Shown here: in pieces, positions 26,259 through 33,876 of the stretch
Numbering within the stretch: the first letter of the stretch is position 1
Layout: every line of letters starts with the position of its first letter
NCBI GenBank assembly: GCA_040754425.1
Contig: JBFMCR010000035.1
Location: 1 to 64,000 of the forward strand
Reading direction: 5' to 3'
DNA from: UBA6918 sp040754425
Lineage (GTDB): Bacteria > Pseudomonadota > Gammaproteobacteria > Burkholderiales > Thiobacillaceae
DNA: 64,000 bases
Notes under the pieces: generated by a model
The model's database searches: none
What the model was told of the DNA's origin: nothing
Seen by the model: only the letters and a program-made list of their open reading frames with translations
Translations under genes and position numbers: made by a program

Positions 26259-26397
26259 AACGCAGAGGCGCAGAGAAAGAATCAGTAACAGGGAGGTTAA
26301 GAGAGGCAAGGGAGTAGCTCCTTGTTTCCTCCCTTATCCTCCCATGCCTCCCTGTAAATGCTTTTGGGGTTTCTCTGCGTCTCTGCGCCTCTGCGTT
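26259..26397. repeat. Nested word-repeat palindrome (E5)
   Basis: Outer arms AACGCAGAGGCGCAGAGAAA and CTCTGCGTCTCTGCGCCTCT enclose an inner palindrome of GGGAGG / CCTCCC words. The inner part matches E1 at 13972-14040. It fills the gap between the two permease genes. Confidence 0.75.
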
Positions 26398-26402
26398 CAT
26401 TT

Positions 26403-27605
26403 TCATCTTCTTGAAAGGGCAAGCACCGGATTCAGTCGAGCCGCGCGGCTGGCGGGCAAAAGACTCGCGACGATGCCGGTGACGAAGGCGGTGGCGATGG
26501 CGGCGAGGCTGGCCCAGGCTGGCGGGTAGGCGGGCAGTTGCGGATAGGCGAGGCGCAGTCCCAAGCTGCCGGCATAGCCGAGTGCGATCCCCACAGCGGC
26601 GCCGGCGAGCGCGAGCCACAGGGTTTCCATCAGGAACAGGCGCTTGATGTCCTGTTTGGTCGCGCCCAGCGCTTTCAGCAGACCGATCTCGGCGGTGCGC
26701 TGACTCACCGCCACCAGCATGACGTTCATGACCAGAATGCCGGCTACCGCCAGGCTGATGGCGGCGATGCCGGAAACGGCGAAGGTCAGCGCGAGGAAAA
26801 TGCGGTCGAAGGTGACGAGCACGGCATCCTGGGTGATGACGGTGACATCCTCTTCGCCCTCGTGTCGCAGGGTCAGTGTGCGGCGGATGGATTCCTTGAC
26901 CGGTTCGATGAGGCTGCGGCTTTGCGCTTCCACCAGGATACGGAACAGCGACCGGGTGTTGAGCAGGGACTGGGCATGGTCGATGGGGATCATGGCGATT
27001 TCGTCGGTGTTGAAGCCCATGCTTTCGCCCTGCGAGGCGAAGATGCCGGCGACGCGGAAGCGCCGGTCGCCCAGGCGCACGCGCTGGCCCATGGCATTGC
27101 CTGCAGGGAACAGTTCGCGTGCAAGCGCCGTGCCCAGGATGATCTCGGCCTGATTGGGGCCGTTGCCGGCGGTAAAGCGGCCCTGGGAAAGATTCATGTG
27201 GCGGATGGGGATGAGATCGGCGGTGCTGCCCAGCAGGGTGACTTCGCGCAGGCGGCCGCCCACGCTGATCTCCGAGGTGCCTACATTGAGCGGAGCGTAG
27301 CGCTTCACCCCGCGCAGGGTGGACAGGCTGTCTGCATCTTCGATGGTGAGATCGCGCGGGGTCTCGCCCACCAGCGCACCGGGAAAGCCGCCCGAAGTCT
27401 CGGCGCGGCCGGGCAGCACGATGATGAGATTGGTGCCGAGCGAGGCGAACTGATTGACCACGAAGCGGCGCGCGCCGTCGCCCAGCGCGGTCAGCGCCAC
27501 CACCGCTGCCACGCCGAGGGCCATGGCGAGCAAAATGAGCAGTGCGCGCAGCCGGTAACTGACGACGGTGCGGAAGGAGAGGGTGAGGGCGTCGGGGAGC
27601 TTCAA
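26403..27605 (-). CDS. MacB-like ABC transporter permease (first)
   Basis: A 400-residue permease with the same layout as its downstream paralogue: an N-terminal helix, a periplasmic MacB core (RRFVVNQFASLGTNLIIVLPGR), and three C-terminal FtsX helices (AVSQRTAEIGLLKALGATKQDIKRLF). The start is a TTG (27605) lying at the edge of a palindrome, which is unusual; no ATG is nearby. Two different permeases suggest a heterodimeric exporter as in LolCE, although MacB itself is a homodimer fused to its ATPase. Confidence 0.92.
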   Translation of the reverse strand: MKLPDALTLSFRTVVSYRLRALLILLAMALGVAAVVALTALGDGARRFVVNQFASLGTNLIIVLPGRAETSGGFPGALVGETPRDLTIEDADSLSTLRGVKRYAPLNVGTSEISVGGRLREVTLLGSTADLIPIRHMNLSQGRFTAGNGPNQAEIILGTALARELFPAGNAMGQRVRLGDRRFRVAGIFASQGESMGFNTDEIAMIPIDHAQSLLNTRSLFRILVEAQSRSLIEPVKESIRRTLTLRHEGEEDVTVITQDAVLVTFDRIFLALTFAVSGIAAISLAVAGILVMNVMLVAVSQRTAEIGLLKALGATKQDIKRLFLMETLWLALAGAAVGIALGYAGSLGLRLAYPQLPAYPPAWASLAAIATAFVTGIVASLLPASRAARLNPVLALSRR

Positions 27606-27683
27606 GGTTCAAGATGCAAGACGCAAGATGCAAGTACTTGAAGGCGGGCAGCGCCGCTCTTGTAACTTGCAACTTGTATCTTC
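27603..27683. repeat. Word-repeat palindrome (E6)
   Basis: Left arm CAAGATGCAAGACGCAAG repeats the word CAAGATG; right arm CTTGTAACTTGCAACTTG pairs with it. It fills the gap between the ATPase and the first permease and overlaps the permease TTG start. The word differs from those of E4, E5 and E7 in the same operon. Confidence 0.65.
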
Positions 27684-28353
27684 ATTTCGTGTCTTCAATG
27701 ATTTCCCCGTCGCGCATCTGGATGCGGCGGTGCGCACGGCTTCCCAGTTCACGGTCGTGGGTGACGACGATGACGGTGGTGCCTTGGTGATGCAGTTTTT
27801 CCAGCAGGGCCACGACTTCGGCGCCGGTCTTGTGGTCGAGGTTGCCGGTGGGTTCGTCCGCCAGGATCACGCCCGGGTTGAGGATGGTGGCGCGTGCGAT
27901 GGCCACGCGCTGGCGCTGGCCGCCGGAGAGTTCGGCCGGGCGGTGGTGGGCGCGATCGACGAGGTCGGTCTGTTGTAGCGCGGCCTTCACGCGCGCCTGC
28001 CTTTCCGCCGGTGTCAGGCCCTCCAGAATCAGCGGCAATTCGATGTTCTCGGCGGCGGTGAGGCGCGGCACCAGATGGAAGGCCTGGAAGATGAAACCGA
28101 TGCGCTCGCGCCTGACCTTGGCCTGTTCAGTCTCCGACAGCGCGGTGACGTCGCGGTTTTCCAGGCGATAAGTGCCGTCGGTGGGTTGGTCGAGCAGGCC
28201 GACGATGTTTAGCAGCGTGGACTTGCCCGAACCCGAAGGGCCCATCACCGAGAGATACTCGCCTGCGTCGATGTTCAGGTCGATGTGCTTGAGCGCGCGC
28301 ACTTCCTGTTCTCCCATGGTGAAAATGCGGGAGATGCCGGTCAGCGTGATCAT
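27682..28353 (-). CDS. ABC transporter ATP-binding protein (MacB/LolD type)
   Basis: A 223-residue ATPase. Walker A GPSGSGKST (about 38-46), the Q-loop, signature LSGGQRQRVAIARA (about 142-155), Walker B VILADEPTGNLD and the H-loop VTHDREL are all present, so it should be active. It groups with the LolD/MacB/FtsE type that works with FtsX-like permeases. Its start overlaps the stop of the adaptor gene (ATGA). It energises export from the inner membrane or periplasm. Confidence 0.95.
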   Translation of the reverse strand: MITLTGISRIFTMGEQEVRALKHIDLNIDAGEYLSVMGPSGSGKSTLLNIVGLLDQPTDGTYRLENRDVTALSETEQAKVRRERIGFIFQAFHLVPRLTAAENIELPLILEGLTPAERQARVKAALQQTDLVDRAHHRPAELSGGQRQRVAIARATILNPGVILADEPTGNLDHKTGAEVVALLEKLHHQGTTVIVVTHDRELGSRAHRRIQMRDGEIIEDTK

Positions 28354-29399
28354 TGTTTGGCCTTGGCCAGCGCACCCGACTGGATGGCCTCGCTTTCAAA
28401 GCTTGAAACCACGCGCTCGCCCTTGGACAAGCCTTTGGCCACTTCGGTGTAGGCCCAGTTGGCAAGGCCGGGGCTGACGGTTTTTTCCACGAGCCTGCCG
28501 TCTTCTCCCAGCACCAGGACTTTGTTGCCTTCCAGGATGGCCTGGGTGGGCAGGCGCAGCACCTTGTCGCGCGACTCCAGGATGATCTCGACATCGGCGC
28601 TGTAACCGGCGAGCAGGTTTTTCGGAACCTCTTCGGGGTTGTTGAACGTGACTTCCACGTCCACGGTGCGTGCCTGTTTTTCCACTTCCGTCACATAGGG
28701 CGCGATGCGCCGCACCGTGCCGGGGAAAGTGCGGCCGGGCAGGGCGTCCATGGCAATCCTGGCCGGCATGCCGGGCTGGATTTTAGGCGCGTCGATTTCG
28801 TCCATGGGGGCAGTGACGTAGAGGCAACTGTCGTCGATGAGATCCACCGCGGGCGGCGTGGGGATGCCCGGTGGCGAAGGCGTGGTGAATTCCCCGACTT
28901 CGCCGGTGACCTGCGCCACGATGCCGTCGAAAGGCGCCAGCAGCACCGTGCGTTCGAGTCCGGCGCGCGCCACGCTGATCTGGCTTTGCGCGCGTTTCAC
29001 GTCGGCCCCGGCCGCGTCGCAGGCTGCCTGTTGGGCGCGTGCCTGGGCGCGGGCGTCATCGACACGTTGCGGGCTGACGAAGCCCTTGGCAGCCAGCGCT
29101 TCGGTACGTTCGGCTTCGCGGCGTGCATTGTCTGCGAGGATGCAGGCCTGCTGTTGCTGCTGTTGCGCCGTGGCCAGCTGACGCTGCGCCAGTTCAGCCT
29201 GGGCCGAGAGATCGCGGTTCCAAAGTTCCAGCAGCTTCTGGCCCGCCTTCACGCGCTCGCCTTCCTTGACCCACATCCGGCTGATCTGGCCGCCTGCCGG
29301 CAAGGCCAGTTTGGAACGGCGGCAGGCTTCCACCGAGCCGGCACGGGTGTTGACCACGGTGGACTCGACCAGTCCCTCGTCCACCACGGCTATGCTCAC
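28350..29399 (-). CDS. MacA-like periplasmic adaptor (membrane fusion protein)
   Basis: From GTG 29399 this gives 349 residues with a lipoyl-like hairpin (LPAGGQISRMWVKEGERVKAGQKLLELWN), a coiled coil (AELAQRQLATAQQQQQQA...) and the beta-barrel region of RND/MacA adaptors. In-frame sequence upstream encodes a clear membrane anchor (LIKTAITLAILAGGAAAIWF) and KKLPEPIIARS, but has no ATG, GTG, TTG or CTG. The only start next to the in-frame TAA is ATT at 29525. The native 5' end thus appears altered, right where palindrome E7 begins. It bridges the ABC exporter to the outer membrane. Confidence 0.88.
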   Translation of the reverse strand: MSIAVVDEGLVESTVVNTRAGSVEACRRSKLALPAGGQISRMWVKEGERVKAGQKLLELWNRDLSAQAELAQRQLATAQQQQQQACILADNARREAERTEALAAKGFVSPQRVDDARAQARAQQAACDAAGADVKRAQSQISVARAGLERTVLLAPFDGIVAQVTGEVGEFTTPSPPGIPTPPAVDLIDDSCLYVTAPMDEIDAPKIQPGMPARIAMDALPGRTFPGTVRRIAPYVTEVEKQARTVDVEVTFNNPEEVPKNLLAGYSADVEIILESRDKVLRLPTQAILEGNKVLVLGEDGRLVEKTVSPGLANWAYTEVAKGLSKGERVVSSFESEAIQSGALAKAKQ

Positions 29400-29526
29400 T
29401 TCGATGGGCTTGGGGCGGGTGGCGAACCAGATGGCGGCAGCGCCGCCAGCGAGGATGGCAAGGGTGATGGCTGTTTTTATTAGGGTCGAACGGGCGATGA
29501 TGGGCTCCGGGAGTTTCTTGAAAATT

Positions 29527-29594
29527 TAACCGCGGAGTTCGCGGAGGACGCAAAGTCGATTTGGCCTTTTCCTCTGCGCACTCTGCGGTTAATA
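29527..29594. repeat. Word-repeat palindrome (E7)
   Basis: TTAACCGCGGAGTTCGCGGA on the left answers CTCTGCGCACTCTGCGGTTA on the right. It lies immediately upstream of the MacA-like reading frame and supplies its in-frame TAA. Confidence 0.7.
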
Positions 29595-29615
29595 ACGCTT
29601 TTCAAAAGTCGGATT

Positions 29616-30413
29616 TCAACTGTTATCCCCATCGAGCAGGCCGCCGAAGCCGCCCAATATCGAGCCTTCGCCCACCTGGCGGCCGCCGGCGTGGGGCGCG
29701 GCCATGATGATGCGGTTGGCGAGCCTGGAGAGGGGAAGCGACTGCAGCCACACCTTGCCCGGCCCGGTGAGGGTGGCGAAGAACAGGCCCTCGCCGCCGA
29801 ACAGCGCGGACTTCAGCTTGCCCACGTACTGGATGTCGTAGCTCACGGTCGGCGCGAGCGCGGCGATGCAGCCGGTGTCCACGCGCAGGGTTTCGCCAGC
29901 GCCCAGTTCGCGTTCCATCAGCATGCCGCCGGCGTGCACGAAGGCCAGCCCGTCGCCCTCCAGCTTCTGCATGATGAAGCCCTCGCCGCCGAATAGTCCC
30001 ACGCCCAGCCTCTGCTGGAAGGCGATGCCGAGCGACACGCCCTTGGCCGCACACAGGAAGGAATCCTTCTGGCAGATCAGCGTGCCGCCCAGCCTGCTCA
30101 AATCCATCGCCAGGATGCGGCCGGGGTAGGGCGCGGCGAAGGCCACACGGCGCTTGCCGCTGCCCTGGTTCTGGTACACCGTGGTAAACAGCGATTCGCC
30201 GGTGAGAAGCCGCTTGCCCGCGCCCATGAGCTTGCCGAAGAAGCCGCTCTGCTGGGCCGAACCGTCACCGAAGATGGTGTCCATGTCGATGTCCGGGTCC
30301 ATGTACATCATGGCGCCGGCCTCGCCGATGGCGGCCTCGCCCGGGTCCAGTTCGATCTCCACGTACTGCATGTCCTCGCCGAAAATTTCGAAATCCACTA
30401 CATCCATTGCCAT
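29616..30413 (-). CDS. AIM24/TIGR00266 family protein
   Basis: A 265-residue all-beta protein with the tandem repeats typical of the AIM24 (TIGR00266) family: VEIELDPGEAAIGEAGAMMYM, DLSRLGGTLICQKDSFLCAA, FGGEGFIMQKLEGDGLAFVHAGG and LFGGEGLFFATLTGPGKVWLQSLP. The C-terminal tail is glycine-rich (ILGGFGGLLDGD). Bacterial members form trimeric beta-barrel rings of unknown role, sometimes tied to membrane or stress responses. I chose the ATG of MAMDVVDFEIFG; the open frame extends far upstream but without homology. Confidence 0.88.
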   Translation of the reverse strand: MAMDVVDFEIFGEDMQYVEIELDPGEAAIGEAGAMMYMDPDIDMDTIFGDGSAQQSGFFGKLMGAGKRLLTGESLFTTVYQNQGSGKRRVAFAAPYPGRILAMDLSRLGGTLICQKDSFLCAAKGVSLGIAFQQRLGVGLFGGEGFIMQKLEGDGLAFVHAGGMLMERELGAGETLRVDTGCIAALAPTVSYDIQYVGKLKSALFGGEGLFFATLTGPGKVWLQSLPLSRLANRIIMAAPHAGGRQVGEGSILGGFGGLLDGDNS

Positions 30414-30475
30414 GATTTTTTCCCGGTTCAAATAAACCAATTCGAATATTCTAAAGAATTCTAGTCTGTGAATGT

Positions 30476-31129
30476 TTACGCAGTTTGCAACTTGGCCTGC
30501 AGTCGCAGGATTTCGCGATAGCCGCCCTCGACCATGGCGCGCGCCTCGTCCAGCAGTTCGCCGGATTGACTGTCCCAGGCGTTTAGCAGTTCCGCCCAGT
30601 GCCCACGGCGGTTTTGCAGGCTGTGCGGCACGGCCAGTCCCTGTCGCCTCAATGCTGCCAGGCTGCCGATCAGCCAGACCTTGGCGGCTTCCAGTTGCGC
30701 GGGCAGGGGCAGGGAAAGGTCGAAAGTCAATCGAATGTCGTTTGCCGAAGCCGGAGTGCGATTGAAGCGATACCCCGGCGCCGGCCGCCAGTGGATGGGC
30801 GACTCCAACTGCCAGGCCGGCAGGGCGGGGTCCTGGGGAAACTGGTAGAAGCCCCATTTTGCGCCCATCCAGCATTCGATCAGCTGCCTGTCTTCGTCAT
30901 CGGTGACGCAGGCGGCGCCGGTGCTGAGGCTGGAATCCCAGGCCGGACGCGTGGCGCGCGGGTCGTTCTTCCAGCGCTGGAAGTCGCGGTTGGGCGGGGC
31001 GCCATAGGCGGCTTCCAGCGCTCGCCAGGCCATGATGAATTCGCGGTAATCGGACTGATAGGCCGGATTCCGGCGCAGGAATTCCCAGGCCCACTGGCCG
31101 AGGTTGAGTTGTTCGAGGCGAGAATCCAT
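30476..31129 (-). CDS. DUF6499-type (transcriptional regulator-like domain) protein
   Basis: A 217-residue protein. The N-terminus LGQWAWEFLRRNPAYQSDYREF is the recognisable part: this WAWEFLRRNPxYxxDY motif defines the short regulator-like domain now called DUF6499, often found in mobile regions with DUF2285. The remainder is helical, with WGFYQFPQDPALP. DNA binding has been proposed for the domain but not shown as far as I know. It stands alone between the AIM24-like gene and a transporter gene. Confidence 0.65.
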   Translation of the reverse strand: MDSRLEQLNLGQWAWEFLRRNPAYQSDYREFIMAWRALEAAYGAPPNRDFQRWKNDPRATRPAWDSSLSTGAACVTDDEDRQLIECWMGAKWGFYQFPQDPALPAWQLESPIHWRPAPGYRFNRTPASANDIRLTFDLSLPLPAQLEAAKVWLIGSLAALRRQGLAVPHSLQNRRGHWAELLNAWDSQSGELLDEARAMVEGGYREILRLQAKLQTA

Positions 31130-31215
31130 TATCCGGATGAGATTAGCATGACTGGATGCACAGGTAGCGTCCGCTGGCGAGTTGCGCCGTGCTGCCGAGC
31201 ATCCGTGGAGGCCGA

Positions 31216-32283
31216 TCAGTGTTCATGCCGGTGATGAATGTCCGGATAATGCGGGTGTTTGTGCGTAATGGCTTCATGTCGATGCCAATGGCTGTGCGGC
31301 TCGCGGCCATTGCATTCGAAGTCGTGTACGTGCAGGTGATGCGCATCGTGCACATGCGAATGGCTGTGCGCCATTGGCTCGTGCGTGTGCAGGTGCTCGT
31401 GGCGCTCGGTCAGGTGCAGCCACACGCCAAGTGCCATCAGGCCGGCGGCGATCCAGAACTGCATCGGCGCGGGTTCGCCAAGCAGCAGAATCGCGACCGC
31501 CGCGCCGATGAAGGGCGCGGTCGAAAAATAGGCGCCGGTGCGCGCGCTGCCAAGACCGCGCAGCGCCAGCACGAATAGCACCAGGCTCAAGCCATATCCC
31601 GCGAGCCCCACCAGCATGGCGACGCCCGCAGTCGGCGGCGCGGGCAGCGGGGCGCCCAGCAGCAGGCCGAGGCAGGTGTTGACCGAGCCGGCTGCCAGTC
31701 CTTTCGCACCGGCAATGAACAATGCGTCCGAAGCGGACACGCGCCGCGTCAGGTTGTTGTCGATGGCCCAGCACAGACAGGCGGCGGCGACGGCCAGCAG
31801 ACCGATCGCGTCCGGCGCGGCGCTGCCGCCGACGGGCCAGGCGAGAACCACGCCGCCGGCGACGATCAGCAACATGCCGAGTACGATGCGGCGGCCGGCA
31901 TTTTCCTTGAAGACTACCCAGGCCAGCACCGCCGTGAATACCGCTTCAAGATTGAGCATCAGCGAAGCCGGGCCGGCTTCGGTGCGGGCAAGACCGAAAA
32001 CCAATAGCGCCGGCCCCAGCACGCCGCCGAAGACGATGGCGCCGGCCAGCCAGCACCATTCCCCGCGAGCGAGGCCGCTCGGCTGCCAGCCGCGGTCCCG
32101 CAGCAACCGAGCGACCGCCAGTCCCAGGCCGCTGCCCAGATAGAGCAGACCGGCCAGGAGCAAAGGGTGCAGTTCGCCCACCAGCAGTTTGACAAGCGGC
32201 GTGCTGGCGCCGAACAGCGCAGCCGCGGCCAAGGCCGGCCAGATGGCCGATTGCAGGCCGGTCATGGCCGGTCGGAAAGGCAT
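31216..32283 (-). CDS. DMT/EamA transporter with histidine-rich tail
   Basis: A 355-residue protein with ten predicted helices forming two EamA repeats (AALFGASTPLVKLLVGEL near the start, LFVLALRGLGSARTGAYFS in the second). After about residue 290 comes a cytoplasmic tail of some 65 residues with more than 20 histidines (HEHLHTHEPMAHSHSHVHDA and on). Such a tail suggests divalent metal binding or transport, unusual for a family mostly exporting metabolites. It is divergent from queD. Complete, with start ATG 32283. Confidence 0.85.
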   Translation of the reverse strand: MPFRPAMTGLQSAIWPALAAAALFGASTPLVKLLVGELHPLLLAGLLYLGSGLGLAVARLLRDRGWQPSGLARGEWCWLAGAIVFGGVLGPALLVFGLARTEAGPASLMLNLEAVFTAVLAWVVFKENAGRRIVLGMLLIVAGGVVLAWPVGGSAAPDAIGLLAVAAACLCWAIDNNLTRRVSASDALFIAGAKGLAAGSVNTCLGLLLGAPLPAPPTAGVAMLVGLAGYGLSLVLFVLALRGLGSARTGAYFSTAPFIGAAVAILLLGEPAPMQFWIAAGLMALGVWLHLTERHEHLHTHEPMAHSHSHVHDAHHLHVHDFECNGREPHSHWHRHEAITHKHPHYPDIHHRHEH

Positions 32284-32402
32284 ACCCTGTTGCCACGGGC
32301 AAATGGCCGGGCTGCGAGTCTTTCGTGTATGGTTGTCATGCGCCGATGATCGGAAGCCGATCGGAATGGTCGGCGCATCAGCATAACCTTGTTCGAAAAA
32401 CC

Positions 32403-32759
32403 ATGGAAATCTTCAACATCTACCACGTCGAAGCCGCGCGCCGCCTGCCCTACCTGCCGGATTCCCATCCCTGCTCGCGTGTGCACGGGCATTCCTTCCG
32501 CATCGAAATCCACGTCAGCGGCCCGGTCGATCCGGATACCGGCTGGGTGATGGATTTCGCCGAACTCGATGCCGCTTTCGCTCCCGTCCATGCGCAGATC
32601 GACCATCGCTATCTCAACGACATTCCCGGTCTGGAAAACCCCAGCAGTGAGCGGCTATCGCAATGGATCTGGCAAAAATTGAAGCCTTCCGTGCCGGGCC
32701 TCTGCAAGATCGTTGTACAGGAAACGCAGCAGTCAGGGTGCGTCTACCGCGGAGACTGA
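32403..32759 (+). CDS. queD: 6-carboxytetrahydropterin synthase QueD
   Basis: A 118-residue T-fold enzyme. CSRVHGHSFRIEIHV supplies the catalytic cysteine and zinc-binding histidines, with an upstream YHVEAARRLPYLP histidine, DFAELDAAF and LDHRYLND-like IDHRYLNDI. The end has PSSERLSQWIW and VVQETQQSGCVY with the conserved glutamate. It converts dihydroneopterin triphosphate to 6-carboxytetrahydropterin in queuosine synthesis. Other que genes are not in the window. Confidence 0.94.
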   Translation: MEIFNIYHVEAARRLPYLPDSHPCSRVHGHSFRIEIHVSGPVDPDTGWVMDFAELDAAFAPVHAQIDHRYLNDIPGLENPSSERLSQWIWQKLKPSVPGLCKIVVQETQQSGCVYRGD

Positions 32760-32836
32760 GTTCAAGGCCGATTCCTGCCCTCAGGCAGCATTAGGCCAAA
32801 GTTTGAACTAACATTAATTAGAAATTCGCCTGCTGA

Positions 32837-33502
32837 ATGAGCTCACGGTCCGATGCCATGCACCAGCCCCTTGTAAAGAGATCGACACGGGAGGATATCC
32901 TCGCGGCATCGGTACGGTTGTTTGCGCGCCATGGTTACGAAGGCGTCTCCATGCGCGCCATTGCGGCCGGCGTAGGTATTCAGGCGCCGGCCCTGTACTA
33001 CCACTTTCCCGACAAGCGAAGCCTGTATCTGTCCGTCATGGCTCATGCCGTCACGGACCGGCTGGCCGGCGCGACTACCGCGCTGCATGGAAGCGCCCCG
33101 CCCCTCGTTCGACTCCAGCGTTTTGTCGCCAACCTGGTCGAAGACTTGAGCGGCGATCCCGATCTGCTCCTGCTGTTGCAGCGTGAACGACTGGATGGCG
33201 ACGAGGAGCGTCAGAGGCTCCTGGTCAAGGAGGTCTTCGAGGCGCCTTTTGTCGCCCTGATGGGCGTAATGAAGGAAATCGCACCGGATCGGGATGCCCA
33301 CCTGCTTGCCCAGTCGGTCATCGGCCTGGTGATGTACCACCTCGAAGCCATGCCGATGTTTCGCTTCATTCCCGGCTGGCGCCCTGAGCACGGCCGGCCG
33401 GATCGCCTCGCACGGCATGTGTGGGGGCTGCTGAAGGCCGCGCTGAGCGGCGAAAGCGCTGAAACAGGCATGGGCCTTCATGAACGAGGTGTCGGCGATT
33501 GA
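32837..33502 (+). CDS. TetR-family regulator (CecR-like context)
   Basis: A 221-residue repressor-type protein. The helix-turn-helix is at about 16-62 (REDILAASVRLFARHGYEGVSMRAIAAGVGIQAPALYYHFPDKRSL). The C-terminal domain has LLLLLQRERLDGDEERQRLL and would bind a small ligand. It sits just upstream of a YbhGFSR-like ABC exporter, the same arrangement as E. coli cecR-ybhGFSR, so it probably controls that exporter. The start could also be the ATG at codon 8. Confidence 0.9.
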   Translation: MSSRSDAMHQPLVKRSTREDILAASVRLFARHGYEGVSMRAIAAGVGIQAPALYYHFPDKRSLYLSVMAHAVTDRLAGATTALHGSAPPLVRLQRFVANLVEDLSGDPDLLLLLQRERLDGDEERQRLLVKEVFEAPFVALMGVMKEIAPDRDAHLLAQSVIGLVMYHLEAMPMFRFIPGWRPEHGRPDRLARHVWGLLKAALSGESAETGMGLHERGVGD

Positions 33503-33563
33503 ACAAGACGATATCGGCATCGCCCGGACAAGCCCGAGTCCGGCGCCGGGTCGAAGAGGGTTT

Positions 33564-33585
33564 CGTGACGGCGGCACCCGTCACG
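33564..33585. promoter_or_regulatory. Candidate TetR operator
   Basis: Perfect inverted repeat CGTGACGG-CGGCAC-CCGTCACG, with a third half-site GCGTGACGGC at 33603-33612. It lies in the 200-nt gap between the TetR gene and the exporter operon, where the operon promoter should be. Confidence 0.5.
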
Positions 33586-33704
33586 TCTCCGTTGCGCCCC
33601 CAGCGTGACGGCAGGACGCAACCGGTAACCGGCTGCGACTGTTTGTGCCCGACGACGTGCCGGTCGCGGGCAGTGGTCATATGGACGCAACAGGAGGTCA
33701 TATC

Positions 33705-33836
33705 ATGTCAGAGCACACGCGCAGCAGCAAAACCGAGCCTGCCGCCGCCGAACCCGCAACATCCCAGCGGCCGCAGTGGATCGACGTCGCCGGCGCGCCG
33801 AACGCCATGTTCAAGCCGGGGGGCTGTCCGATGTAG
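33705..33836 (+). CDS. 43-residue peptide with Cys-Pro-Met end
   Basis: A short ORF beginning MSEHTRSSKTEPAAAEPA and ending GAPNAMFKPGGCPM. An ideal AGGAGG site lies 8 nt upstream of the ATG, much stronger than most in the window, so it is probably translated. The peptide is hydrophilic, with no signal or membrane segment, and has a single cysteine three residues from the end. It lies between the TetR gene and the HlyD-type gene. I do not recognise a family; it could be a small regulatory or metal-binding protein, or a peptide precursor. Confidence 0.5.
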   Translation: MSEHTRSSKTEPAAAEPATSQRPQWIDVAGAPNAMFKPGGCPM

Positions 33837-33876
33837 GGCGACACGCCGTTTCCGGAAAGCGGCCTCAGGGTAGACA

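Noticed and set aside
13924..29594. CRISPR array from the repeated words
   Set aside because: Repeats are palindromic single units at scattered sites, not regularly spaced direct repeats with unique spacers, and no cas gene is near.
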